A stretch of DNA of 64,000 bases from Dromaius novaehollandiae (lineage: Eukaryota > Chordata > Aves > Casuariiformes > Dromaiidae). The notes beneath the pieces are model-generated. The model saw only the letters and a list, made by a program, of their open reading frames with translations, ran no database searches and was not told where the DNA came from. The position numbers and the translations under genes were made by a program. The DNA lies in contig NC_088100.1 in assembly GCF_036370855.1 (NCBI RefSeq), forward strand, positions 36,964,563-37,028,562, read 5' to 3'. Shown here one piece after another: positions 27,890 through 39,769 of this stretch (its first letter is position 1; each line of letters starts with the position of its first letter).

Positions 27890-28760
27890 GGCACTGCGGA
27901 GGTACCTGTTTGAGTCCCTTAAATAACCACTGGAGATAACACTGGAAGCCATGTCTCTGCATGCGATATTTAGCCAGGAAAATAGCTTGAAGCAGCCTCG
28001 CCTCACGGTTCGAGCATTTACCGAAGCGTCAATGCACCCTGGTGGGTTCGAGCGCTGTAGGCCACTGGAGGTACCTGAGCCTGGAGAAGGGTGGTCTCCT
28101 CTGAGTGCTGGTCACCTTCCTCAGCGGTGATTTGCAGGGACTCGACCTGGCCGGTGTCTTCTGAAAGGCCTCCGGGCCAGGCTTTGTAGGTCAAATAGCA
28201 AAGCTACTTCCCCATCTCTGTGGTGACTGGTGTCCAGGAACAAGCTGGTCCAGCCTTATCCTGAAATGTCCTTTAAGGTGTCCTGCAAAAATTATTGACA
28301 GAAAGGGAAGTTACTACAAACATCAGTGTCCCAAACGAGTGGTAAAGGTGTGTGCGTGAGCGTCTGAGGAGCAAAATATTTAGAAGTAAGCTGTGCCTAG
28401 TGGAAGCTAGGCAGTGTTTATGCTAGTCTTCTTACGGAACGAGTTTATATGACATTATAAAGGTTATTTTTGTGTACCAAACTCACTGAGGCTCTGTTCA
28501 AAGTTATATCCCTTGTGTCTGTGTTTGCTGGGACATAGGGAATAGCAGTCTTGGGGTGCCTTCGAATTGCAGAATTGGAGGATCCCTGACAAACCCCTAT
28601 CAGACCCCTAGCAAACTCCGCATTAGTCCCTGAGAGGGTACTGGACTGGAAGTCGGTAAAACCCTGCTGTTGTAAGGTGTATATGAGTGTGAGGTGCTAC
28701 ATTTTAAAGACGCAGGTATGGTGCGTGGTAACGCGCATTTTTCATCACAGTCTCCCACCT
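27890..28760. other. CpG-bearing block of unknown origin
   Basis: CpG dinucleotides are clearly more frequent here than in the flanks, for example 'cctcgcctcacggttcgagc', 'ttaccgaagcgtc' and 'ggtaacgcgcat'. The nonamer GGTTCGAGC occurs at 28007-28015 and again at 28045-28053. The 11-mer GGAGGTACCTG occurs at 27898-27908 and 28067-28077. There is no long open frame, no clear LTR ends and no primer-binding site that I can recognise. It could be a diverged LTR-type or other repeat, a regulatory element, or unrelated single-copy DNA. Confidence 0.35.
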
Positions 28761-31700
28761 CTGCTGAGAATCTAGCAGAGGAATTAGGGAGTACTTGAAT
28801 AAAGAGCAGGCACTGCTTGCTACTGTTTTTACTTACATCATTACCAACCTACCTTGCTTGTTCTGCTGAGTCTTTTGGATTAGCAGGAGCCTTTTTGATA
28901 TAAGAGGCAGAATTATGAGTTTTGGCAGTTCTCAGGTAATTGCAAGCTTAACTATGAAATAGGTTAAGGATGGTACTTACTGCTAACTGATAGAGAAGTA
29001 CAGCAATGTCCAAAGTTGTTTTATTCTGAAATGAATCTCAGCACAAAAGCTTACTTTTCCTGAGCATTATTTGGAATTTAAATAAATCCTACCAATTGGT
29101 GGAAACAGTCTGGAACCAGGTGATTCTCATTGTTTTTTGCCAAGCTTTGTTCCCCATTTTAGTGAAACTTTAATTAAAATGGGGCAAAAAGGATCTCTGA
29201 TTCAGCTGAATCTCTTTTCCCATCTACTGCTTCAAACACCCATCTAGGCCCTGTCATCCTCTACCAACTTTGGGTTAATATTTTTAACCAAAAGTGTGCA
29301 TCTGAAAACATAAATGGCACCTTCAGCTGAATCTCCAAACTACCTAACGGGCTGCCTCTGCCAGCCGCCTTCTCCAGGTCTGAAACCCACAGCAGCTCCT
29401 AGGGGTAAGGGCTCAATCTGCAGTGAGGTGCAGGAGTGGTGGCACGCACCCACTCGTCATCCTGCCCTCAGGGCATGTCACATGCCCATGCTCCTTGGAG
29501 GGGGAGATGGCACCTCGAGGCATTGCAGAGCCACCCAGCTGAACTGAAAATTGCCCAAAGTAGCAAGCAGAAAACACTAGCAAGAAAGGGAAGAGACTTT
29601 ATCTGGCATGCTGTGCATAGTCCTGGTCTTCCCATGTTCAAAGGAGATGGAAAGAATGGAATAGATGCAGAAAAGGCCCATTACACTCTCTTTCCGCTCC
29701 AGATCTCATTGGATGCCATTGGAGCAGGTTGGCTTGTTTCACCTAGCAAAGCAAGGCAGAGAGGGGATACTTTTACTGCATTTGGACATTTCAAGGGTGG
29801 GAGAGGATAAAGAGAGAGGATGGAGCTATTTGTGCTACAGATGACACAGGCACAAGAACAAGTTGTGTTAACTGGCCGTGAATAAACTCACCCTGGGAAA
29901 GAATAGATTTCTAACTAGATGTTGTTTTGAATTACAAATTTTGGAAAAACTTTCAGCTGAATGCAGAAAGCACAGCTGTTTCCAAAGCAGAATTAAAACA
30001 ATGTGTGAAAGGAATTGGATAATATGCCTACCAGCTGCTCTAGAGCTAACCTAATTGCTCAAGTATCTCCCTCAGTCCTACATTTCTGGGGGTAGAGTAC
30101 CTAAGCTGCCTCACCTGCAAGGATTTACATGCTAGATATGGATGAGATAGTCTGAATCACAGTGCTGGGGACAGGACACTTGGGACCTGATGCTAGCATC
30201 CTTTCAGACACTTTTTGCTTCAGTAATCATCAATGCACAGCAAACCGCGCTTGATCAGGGAGGTCAACCCAAGCTAGTGACCAGATTGAACGGGGGAAGG
30301 CAGGGTCTTAAAACATGCTTTTATATTTCAGGTATATTTTGGCCTCCTGTGTCTTCTGCTCAGAGTCCGAATCAGCAGATCTGCTCTGAGAAAAGCTCTC
30401 AGGCAGGCAGGGCTTTGCAGACAAGGCAGGTGGGGAAATGCCTGGCTTGAAAAATCCTCCTGTAGATGAGATGGGAGATAAAGCTCTGAGCAGCTTAGTG
30501 GTGTCAGGCTCTTTCTAATGGCACATGTACTCCCTAGAAGAAATATAGCTACCATGGGGACCAAGGGGTGATAAAACAGCAGCTGACCATGGTTTGGAGG
30601 AGATATACACACTTAAGTGTTAGTCACAGGTGCAAACAGTCAGGCACCTCTGCCCTCTGAGCTCCCTCTGTGCAGCCTAAGGAAGGACTTCGGTGTCATC
30701 TTAGTTTAGCCAGAAATGGGCTGTACATGTCTTTTCTGTCCCAGAGCCAAAATCTTCCTCAGGGGGCTTTTTGCAGCAAAGTCGGTAGACCCCCACATTC
30801 GCGCGGAGGAGAGGCAGACCACACTCGCACTCCCAATGGGCTGTATCTCCTGTTTAGCCCTATTTTCAAATGCCCAAGGAGCCTTTGGGAGGGAGCTATT
30901 CTTATTATTTCGTACTTAATTTTCCAAGTACACATACTTCCAAGGCTGAAAACAAAATGTGCGGAGGTGTTGCATCCTGAAAAGGGTTTTCCTTTGCCTT
31001 CTGGCCATTCCTCTGCCGACTGCATTATAAGAGCATCATCTGTGTAATAAAATCAGCCAAACGCCCCTGGTCAAAATGGGACTACTGTTTGAGGGTGGGA
31101 GCTAGTGGGCAAGTCTCCCACCTTGGAGCAGTTCAAGTCCCAGGTGACGTTGACTGTAACAGCATTAAAACCTTAACTGCTGGTACAGCTCATTCAGTAG
31201 GTTTCATTCTTCAGTCAAATAAGATATAATCATGTTTCCTTTATGTGCTGTTAAAGGCCCTAATCCCTGCAGGAATAAAAAGAAATTATTCAATAGATTA
31301 ATGTAAACACTTCATTATACAATGAGAGTATTTGTGTTTAGGACAAAATATTTATGTTTTCCCTCAGTAGGAAAATACATAACACTGCCTATTATTAATC
31401 ATCTTAATGTTAAAAAAACCCCTTCATTTATGGTTACCAAGCACATATTGTGTGATTAGGCTATTTTAAAATTTGATGAATGGAAATTTTACTTCTGTTC
31501 TGCCAATGAGGCAATTTTTACACTCAGATGATATTTACATTATAAATAATACAAGCTGACTGCATTAATACTAATAGAGTCATTTGTTATTGCTCTCTCA
31601 GCACTCCTGCTGGAAGCTGGTTACTTTGGATTTAAATCCAGCTAGAGTGTTTACCTGATAAGGTATTTGTATGCTATTAACACACCTTCCGTCCTCATGT

Positions 31701-34700
31701 CCAGGCACCAACAGCAAGATGTACTTCTGTGTGTGTAGGTTTCACATAGAAACAAATTAGTGTTTTTTCAGGATTTAAATTAGAGTTTTTCTCCCCTCCT
31801 CCCCTCGTTGATTTGAAATAAGTTTTTCACATTAAGTTTGGAGGCATCTATATTCCATTTCCTTGACAATTTAAATTTCCATGATAGGTAAATCAGGACC
31901 TCTGCCTCTCTGCAGTCACAACACTTCTCCTTTCCCCACTTATTCATACAAATAATATTTCTCGGGGAGAGCTTCAAGTGTGGTGAGATGCTATGGATAG
32001 TTAGACAAATGGTGATGACAATGTGGAGTACACTGCTAGCATGATTTACTCACCATAACCTCTCTCCATCACAAAAATACATTTCTACACTGTCCCAACT
32101 GCTTCAACAGACCAAAGAAGAGTTAAAGGATGAAGGCTGAAATAACCCCCTCTCACGTTAGTCTTAATAGTGCTTAAGTCTGTGTAATAGCCCTGATAGG
32201 GCAGGGAATATAGAAAATCTCAGTGTTGGGCTTTTCTGTGGACCTCCAGCATTGCTTGTCACTATCTTCAGGCTCTCAAAGAGAGAAACATTATGAGCTT
32301 CAGCTCAGCTCATTTCGCTTTTCTTCTTGTAGGGGTAATATCATACACACACATGCACGCACGCACACCTGCCTCCGCAGCCTGTCCCCAGCCCCTTGGT
32401 GCCTGTCACCATCCCTCCTCAGCTGGTCTCACTTTTCCCACAGGCCTTCTGCCTCCTCCGGAGCTGGGGAGGGCCTAGGTTCGCTCTAGGAACAGCGACG
32501 CAATATTTATGCTCGTTGTTGAATTGTGGCCCCAGGCCGTATTTACTGCATGCTGGCCAATCCCTGCTCTGAAGTGCTAATTCCCAGATCCTTTTTTTCC
32601 TGTGGCATTCATCACCCCGTGATGTGACTGCTTCACAGATGTTAATTACCTTGTCTTCACAGCTTGCCTGCAGCAGCAGAGAGGTGCTGCTAGCCCCGTT
32701 TCCCACCTTTCTGAGGCACAGGGTGATTACAGTAAACAGCTACCTGTAAAATAGTTGGCCTGAGGCAAACTCACAACTTGGGGAGGAAAAGCAAGCAGGA
32801 AGCTTCAGTGAATTTTGCTCAAGCATGTAGGTTTTTGAGATTCACTCTGAACCCCTCCACTGGCAAAATCCTGCACTACCTAAAATCTGAAGGAGATGTT
32901 CCAGCCAGATGTTACTCTCTGCTTGTTATGGCATGTGCATGGACTAGGACCGTTTCTTCTGATACTCTCAAAATCAGCATCACGGTGAGACCAACGGGGG
33001 CATCTCCATCCTTCTTCTCAAATTGTGTAGCATTTAGCTTTAAACATCACAAACATCAGTGCAGTGAATTAGATTACTCATGCCATGAGATGATATTTCT
33101 GCCCTCCAGAGCAATGCACCAAACAGCTGAGCTGGGGCTAAAGCAGAAGAACGGGCAGCTGAAATCTGAGCTTTATTTTCATGTGTATACGAGGTATCTT
33201 GCTTTATTAAATAGTAGAGAAACAAATACGAAACAGACCTCAGTTGAATGAAGATCAACAGCCACTAGTCACGGTGGGACATATTCAGACCGTCTTCTGC
33301 AAAGCCAGAGCTGCAGAGAGCAATGGCTGATTTAGACGCCCTATTGTTGTATTCTGCCTTCCCCTATAACCAATGGAAAGAGCTGGGCACGCTACCCCAG
33401 CTAGACATCCAGTCATAGTCTGCATGAATATGGTCCTTTTATCCAAGGTCTAGCGAGACTGAGGTGGGACCACCCCCAAGTTTTTGGACGTCTGAACGAC
33501 CTGGTGCTTTCTGCTATGGCAGATGCTAAAAAAAAGTCTCCCTTTGTGCCATAGCACACAGTTTGGATATGGCACAGTGTTATCAGAGACACAGAACAAA
33601 TCTCTGTCATTCCATGAAAAGCGTATGTGTGAGGTACAACCGGAAGCACACTGCAAACAGAAAATTGCAACCCTGAAATCAGCAACACTGAAGTGCTGCA
33701 TTACTGCGCTTTAAAGCTGTGCTTACCAGAAACAAACCACCCTTTTCATTTTATGGATCTTTTTTTGTTTGGATTCCAGCCATTCTACTTCTTTCAATGT
33801 TTAGTTTTATGTGCATAGATGTTCAGTTACAGTCAGAGTCTAATTGGATAGCATTATTTAGAAATTTAAGATTTCCCCAAAGATTGCGTAGGAAGTAGCT
33901 TGCTATGGTAATTGGTGTTTTTGCTCATTCTTAGATTACAGACACGATAATTATTTTGCATCATCTTCCTGCTGGTTGGAAAAATGTGTTTACTTTTTTT
34001 TCTTGAGAGGAGGGGTAGGGAAGACCAGCTGCTTTTTTATGTATCTTGGTTCGTTATGCTGAGAGAGAGAGAAACACAATGGCACAGTGTCCCATCTCAC
34101 TTCTTCTACCTTCTCTTAGGATATGAACTAGCTGCCAGTGGAGCTAATCATGGTTTTGTCCCTTCAAGACAACATGTCAAAATTTCTCCCTTAGCATAAT
34201 TTATATACAAACCACATGCATTTCATCATCAATCCCTTGACAATATGGTGTTTTAGATTTTCTTTTCCATAAGTATTGTCATTATTTTAACACTGAATAA
34301 AGCTTTTTCAATTTCATCACTAACCTGTTCTGTACAGCTGTTAATAAACGTGAAGAACAATTTTAACAAGCATCATCTCTCACTTCTTTTAGATTATTTT
34401 TTGATTCATTAGAACAACAGTAATTAAATACCCTTTAAGATATCGTCTTTCTTTTCTAAATCACAGTATTTGATGGTGTTAAAGATTAGTATGCCTGGAC
34501 CATGGCAGCCCAAGAGAGTAGACAGCTTCAGGGGTAAGCTTTGAGCAATGAAAAATTCAAATAAATAAAACATAGCCTGCAAAACTCTCTCATATGTCCA
34601 CCACACTATTCCCTTCCAAATCCTCAGCTTGATTTCATGGTCACAATTACAGTGTCTAAATACTTCTCAAGGACCGATTTAATTTTTTTTGCAACTGCAA

Positions 34701-37700
34701 AGAAGGGCTACTGCTTTCACATAGCTTTAAATTGTTTCCCAGTCATCTTAAACTCTCCAGTGTCTGCAGAGTTTCTCCAAACTCTTTGGTGCAGGGATCT
34801 TTTCTCTAACATGTACAACATCTTGCATGAATCTGGTGTCTGTAAACTCTAATGCAGCATGTTTCATTATTAATATAATATCCATGCCTATAGTTAGGCT
34901 ACGACAGAGATTTTTGAAGAAGCCATGGGAGGTTGCAAGTACTTCTTTTATAAGAAATCCTTGCAGTCTAAGTAGAAATCTAGTACTTTGCTGAAATCCA
35001 TGAATTTTAAACTAAGTTCCAACCTTCATTATCTGACATTAAAATTATACTTCATAGAAGTTCATCTATTTGAATATTCCAGCTGCAGTTTTGGTGTCCA
35101 TTTTATCACTCGCTGCCCAGCAAGCGTAACGAGCTTTGGAAGCTTAAAAAATCAGCTTAAAGAAGTTTGGCACTAAAGCCAGGTAATGCTATCTCTTGAA
35201 ATAAATTTTAATCATTTGTTTTGAAGCAGGATCATTATTTGTTTTCTTTGCAGGAGTTAATTTCTATAGCTGTGTGCTTTGACGGCTACATTCTGCGCTC
35301 GTGGTGCGTGGGTGTTAAGAAGAGACAAATGAGTAAAACATCACAGCAGTGTTGACACAAGTCTCCCAGTAATGGTCTCCTTCCCCCAGAAGATGCTCTC
35401 CCCCATGCGCCCTGCAGCTGGCGTAACCTGGCGATGCCGATGGTTTCCAGTGGCAACTTGCTGTGCCCTTCGCAGGGACCCCAGCAGCTTAGGGCCCTCC
35501 ATTCCTGTGGGGCTGCCATTACCCTCCTCTAAGGTGGCTTCTTTTCAGCATCACCCCCTGAAAAGCAGGGGGGCAGGTTATAAACTGGATGCCTTCTCTC
35601 ATCCTTGCTGGTGTTCTGTGCCACCCATTTCTTTTCTTCTTGTTTATTGACTTTCAGTCACATTTATGCCATATTTTCGAGGTGCAAGAGATCGGATGGG
35701 GAAGTTTCTAGAGTTGTCCTTCGGTGGGAGAGAGGGAGCATCTCCCAAAGTCTCTCAAATGTTTTGGCTTCTCTCCTGTTCATGCCTAACCCCAGCCCCC
35801 TGCTGGGAATGCTGATGGAAGCCTTATGGGATGCAGAGCTTCCTCCAAATGACTACAGCAGGGTCTCCCGGCGTTAGAAGAAGCTGCCCCACAGCTTGTT
35901 CATCTCAACACACACAGTCCAAACAGCTGCTTTTTAGCTGCTCTGAGTTGGGTTTGAAGTTACAGCTATGAAAACCTCCTGCATGGACTTTCGTGGTTGC
36001 TACCAATGGTCAGAATCAGCTCAAATAAGCTTGAAGAGTGGGTATAGGCAATATTTTTTCACAAACTAACTGTTCTGTATTTTTACATTTATTGAAATGA
36101 TCATAATATTCCTGTCTTGTATCTTGAACCTGAAGTGTACTTTCAATCTTCGGTTCGATCACTTTAATTACTTTATAATTATTTCAGTCAGATAATCTAC
36201 AGCTATGTCTAGAGTACAAAATAAAGATGGAGCCAGGGTACTGGATCAAATTCTGGCACATGATCATACATAATTTTCAAATGCTAGCACACTCCTTGCC
36301 TTTTCTATAGCCTGAGCCAACTACAACCTCTCAGGTAGCACTTGGGCATGTTTTAGGGGACAGCATGCACTTCAGACCCTTTCCAAGAGGCAGTATAGCC
36401 ACGGGGTGTTCTGGTGGAGAGGAAGGGAACTTAGTCCTGTGAGAACTCTGCCGTGCCACTTGACCTCGAAGACCAGAAAACAAGCTCTGGTCCGTTTTAT
36501 TTATTAGCAAAGGTATGACCACTGAGTCCAGAATAGTCATTCTCAATGCCTCTCTATGATTATACATCATCCGCAGAGACAAAAATGAAATAGTAAAGTT
36601 GACACATTGCTTAAGCTGGGGCTGGGGAGTTGGCCTATTTGCATTCAATTGCACCATAAATGTCTTGTGTGATTTTGGACAACTTACTTGGATACAGATA
36701 GGTTCATTTCAGTGGTAGTTTAGCATGTTAGATGTTTATGCGAATTCAGAAGTCAGCTTGCATCTCTGAGTGCCAATGTATATTTTAAAAGCCAGCCTAT
36801 TATCTCTATAAATCTCAGTGCTTCTGTATCTCTGAGCATACGTCCTTAGCTCATGGTGATCTCGTGTAGGGTAAAACATGCAAGTGAGCTGAGATACTGC
36901 AGTAGTAGGAGATTCAGTTGCATAACTATCAGCTTAATTGATTTATTAGTACTAAGATAATTGATAACTCTTTCTAGATGCTACCTAAGTCTCCTGTGTT
37001 TGTATGTGGTCAGGTAGAGGAGATCTGGGATCTCCAGCGTTGTAAATCAGGATGGAACTATTTATTCTGGCAACAGTTTTATACAAGTTGGCCAACTGGG
37101 TGAAGACTATTATCTTTTATTTATGTATTTGTTTACTTATTTCTGCAGCTCATAAATGCTATAGATAACTCCAATAATCATTCAAATAAATGATAGGCAA
37201 CATTTACCATTGATGGGAAAATCATTCCACTTCTTCTGAATGAGGCCATATAGGGAATCAGACTGAGGACCCGATCTGGTTAGAAATAATACAGAAAAGA
37301 AAGTTTATTTAAAACCCAGATCAAGTCCATTTTATGGTCCCACAAAGTTGTGCAGGCAAAACCATGGGGGGTGATAAGGGGCTGGGAGCAGTGAGAGATG
37401 GGGAAGGGCAGGAGCCATCAAAGGGAACATTCGTCAAATGATAGCCTGGCAGGATTGGGTGTCTTCAATAATTCAGCTGTTAAATTATGGGTTACCATTG
37501 TCCTAAAATGTGCTTTTAGTAAGCCTAAGTGTCTATCTAGTAGAGGCTCAAACAGTTTAGCCATAACCCACACAGAGTATGTGACTGATGCAACCAAATC
37601 TGCTCAGGTACACTTCACTGAGAGTTTATTCTGGGTAAAGCATTTTGGATGACACGTTACTGAGTTAAGCGGCAATACGTGAAAGGAAAATTAATATTTA

Positions 37701-39611
37701 TTCAAAGCCAACTTTAATTTGTCCAAAATAGCACAGGTTTTAAGTTCTTAAGTCTCCCAGGGTGTTTAATACATCTTAAATGCCTGATAATGAATTAAAC
37801 ATTCCAAGATTTTACCTTCCTCTTATTTATGTGGGTCGGAGGAGAGATAAAAAGTTGGAGTTGATGTCATTGTTATGTAATTAGACTTGTTTGGACTTTC
37901 ATTAGCCGGTGGAATTGCTCCCTTGGACCTGTCCATGTAGAGTGATTTGTAATTCAGCACAGAGTAGGTTTCCTTGGTTTCACATAATTGCTCAAATTTT
38001 TATTTGTTGACCATTGTAGATCACAAGTATTTTCAGTGCCACACAGGCAGACAACTGCTGCTTAAAATAACTCACCTCCTGCAATTCTTCCCTCAGGAGC
38101 TTATCCATGAACATTTTCAGTGTACTGATTAATGAGACCAAGCTTCCCCCTCCCACTCATCTGACTGGAATATTTAAAGGTATACTAGACAAATCAAGGT
38201 TAGACACTCTCTTCTCTGTATGAGCTGACTCTTGTTAGTCTTAATAAAAGAGAGGTAGAGGAAATCTCAATAAATCAGAAGTTTGCTACTGCCTAAATCA
38301 AGAATACGCTCCTCAATTATAGGAGACAAGCTTTAACATGTGACACAAAGGTCTCAGATTGGACCAAATATTATGAAACAAGTGACTAAACAAGCAGCAC
38401 AATTATTACACTCTGTAAGTTAAAGAAGCATCTGTTGCCATTTGTTTTTTTTAAATTAATAATTGTGTTTGCCAAAATGATAATACTCAGCAGTTCAAAT
38501 AGAAAATTAGAAGTCCACGTGTGAGAATTTAGGGTGTTGGCATGAACTCTATTAAGCTGACTGTCCATGTATGTGATAAGCATGTCTGATTGGGTTGCTA
38601 TGGCAGGCCATCATATATTGCCCATTTCAACTGCTCACATGCGAATAATAACAATTCTTCTTGTCAAAGTCAATGGTCTTTCTTCATCTGCTCATCTTTT
38701 TTGATACCACTTGTGCTCTTAAACAAAGGACCAGTCTGTATAATCCTAAGAGTGGTATAAAATTTCTATGAGTGAAGAGCGAACTACATTCAAATGGGCC
38801 ACTCTGGGGCTAATAGTTAATAAAGAAAAACATTTCTTCTACAATGATAATTTAAGAACCCTAATTTTCATATATATGGTTGAACATGAAGTCAGTGGGA
38901 ATACCTGTGTGCTGGACTTGCCATGAATAAGGGGGTATGCTTGGGAAGTTATAAATATAAAGCAAGAGAAGTGGCTTCCTGTTACAAGTACTGCTCCTAC
39001 ATATATTGACTTTATATATTGATATATACTGACTTTAAACTACCTTTAAATATATGTTTATCTACATGCTTTACAGCCTGTAAGATGTTGAAACCTTTGT
39101 GAACCACCGTCTCCTTGTAAAGCTGTGAAAGGTTATTAGCAGCATTTTGAAAATGGGGACCAGCAAGGTGAAGGACTGAGTTTTCGAAGGAAGGCAGGAG
39201 CTGGAAGAGGATGGCTTTCCTTGCCAGCTCATGTGTGCCTTCTCCGGGTTACGCACCAAGTCTCTGACAAACCTGGAACTGGGAGCTTCCTGCAGCCAAA
39301 ACCACCTCGCAGCTGTCGCACAGCTTGCCTTGAAGTGCAGTGTGTGTCTCGGCACAGGCAGCAAGTTGCAATCTTTCAGCAACCAGCCTCAGCACTTGGG
39401 CCACCTGTTGTCCCTGTGAGCAGCGTGGCTGTTGTCCACCTGACTGCTGGCTCTACCACTGGCAGCCTGTCAGGACTGTCGTCTCTGGGGTTGTGAAGCT
39501 GCTGTCTCTCACGAAGATTACAGCACTTGCAGGGCTGTGGTCAGGAGAATCTAACTCAGAATTTAGTTTAAGTAAGAAAACAGGAAATATAAGTATCTTT
39601 CTATCTATTTT

Positions 39612-39636
39612 TATATATATATATATATATATATAC
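39612..39636. repeat. (TA)n microsatellite
   Basis: An uninterrupted TA run of about 11 units passing into ACAC. It lies about 130 bp from the 3' end of CR1 copy B and does not appear to be part of it. Confidence 0.9.
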
Positions 39637-39769
39637 ACCTAGCTTTGTCTAATTTTTGTGTCATCACTAACGGAAACTGCTTTGTAAGTTTTCATCTACT
39701 CTATTTGCAAACAAATAGCACAGCAGTGTCCCAGCACACGAAACCCCAAGTGTGAGGCTGACCACAGCA

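Larger units (their letters stand above)
26851..39769. other. Unassigned non-coding DNA
   Basis: Nearly 13 kb with no supportable gene. It includes the CpG-bearing block at about 27890-28760, described separately. About 31170-31690 and 37680-37930 are AT-rich tracts with many TAATTA- and TTGTTAT-like words, resembling conserved non-coding elements by eye only. A short CA/GCAC repeat lies near 32343-32370 and a TA repeat at 39612-39636. The longest open frame is 157 codons (plus, 32778-33251) and has no recognisable domain. Confidence 0.5.

Noticed and set aside
28001..28060. Possible tRNA or tRNA-derived SINE, because of two GGTTCGAGC words
   Set aside because: The five-base T-arm stem does not pair around either word, and no acceptor, D-arm or anticodon arm can be drawn.
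27830..28800. Endogenous retrovirus with paired LTRs
   Set aside because: No duplicated terminal sequence, no recognisable primer-binding site or polypurine tract, and no gag/pol/env-like translation nearby.
32778..33251. 157-codon plus-strand open frame
   Set aside because: No recognisable domain; composition resembles random translation of AT-moderate DNA.
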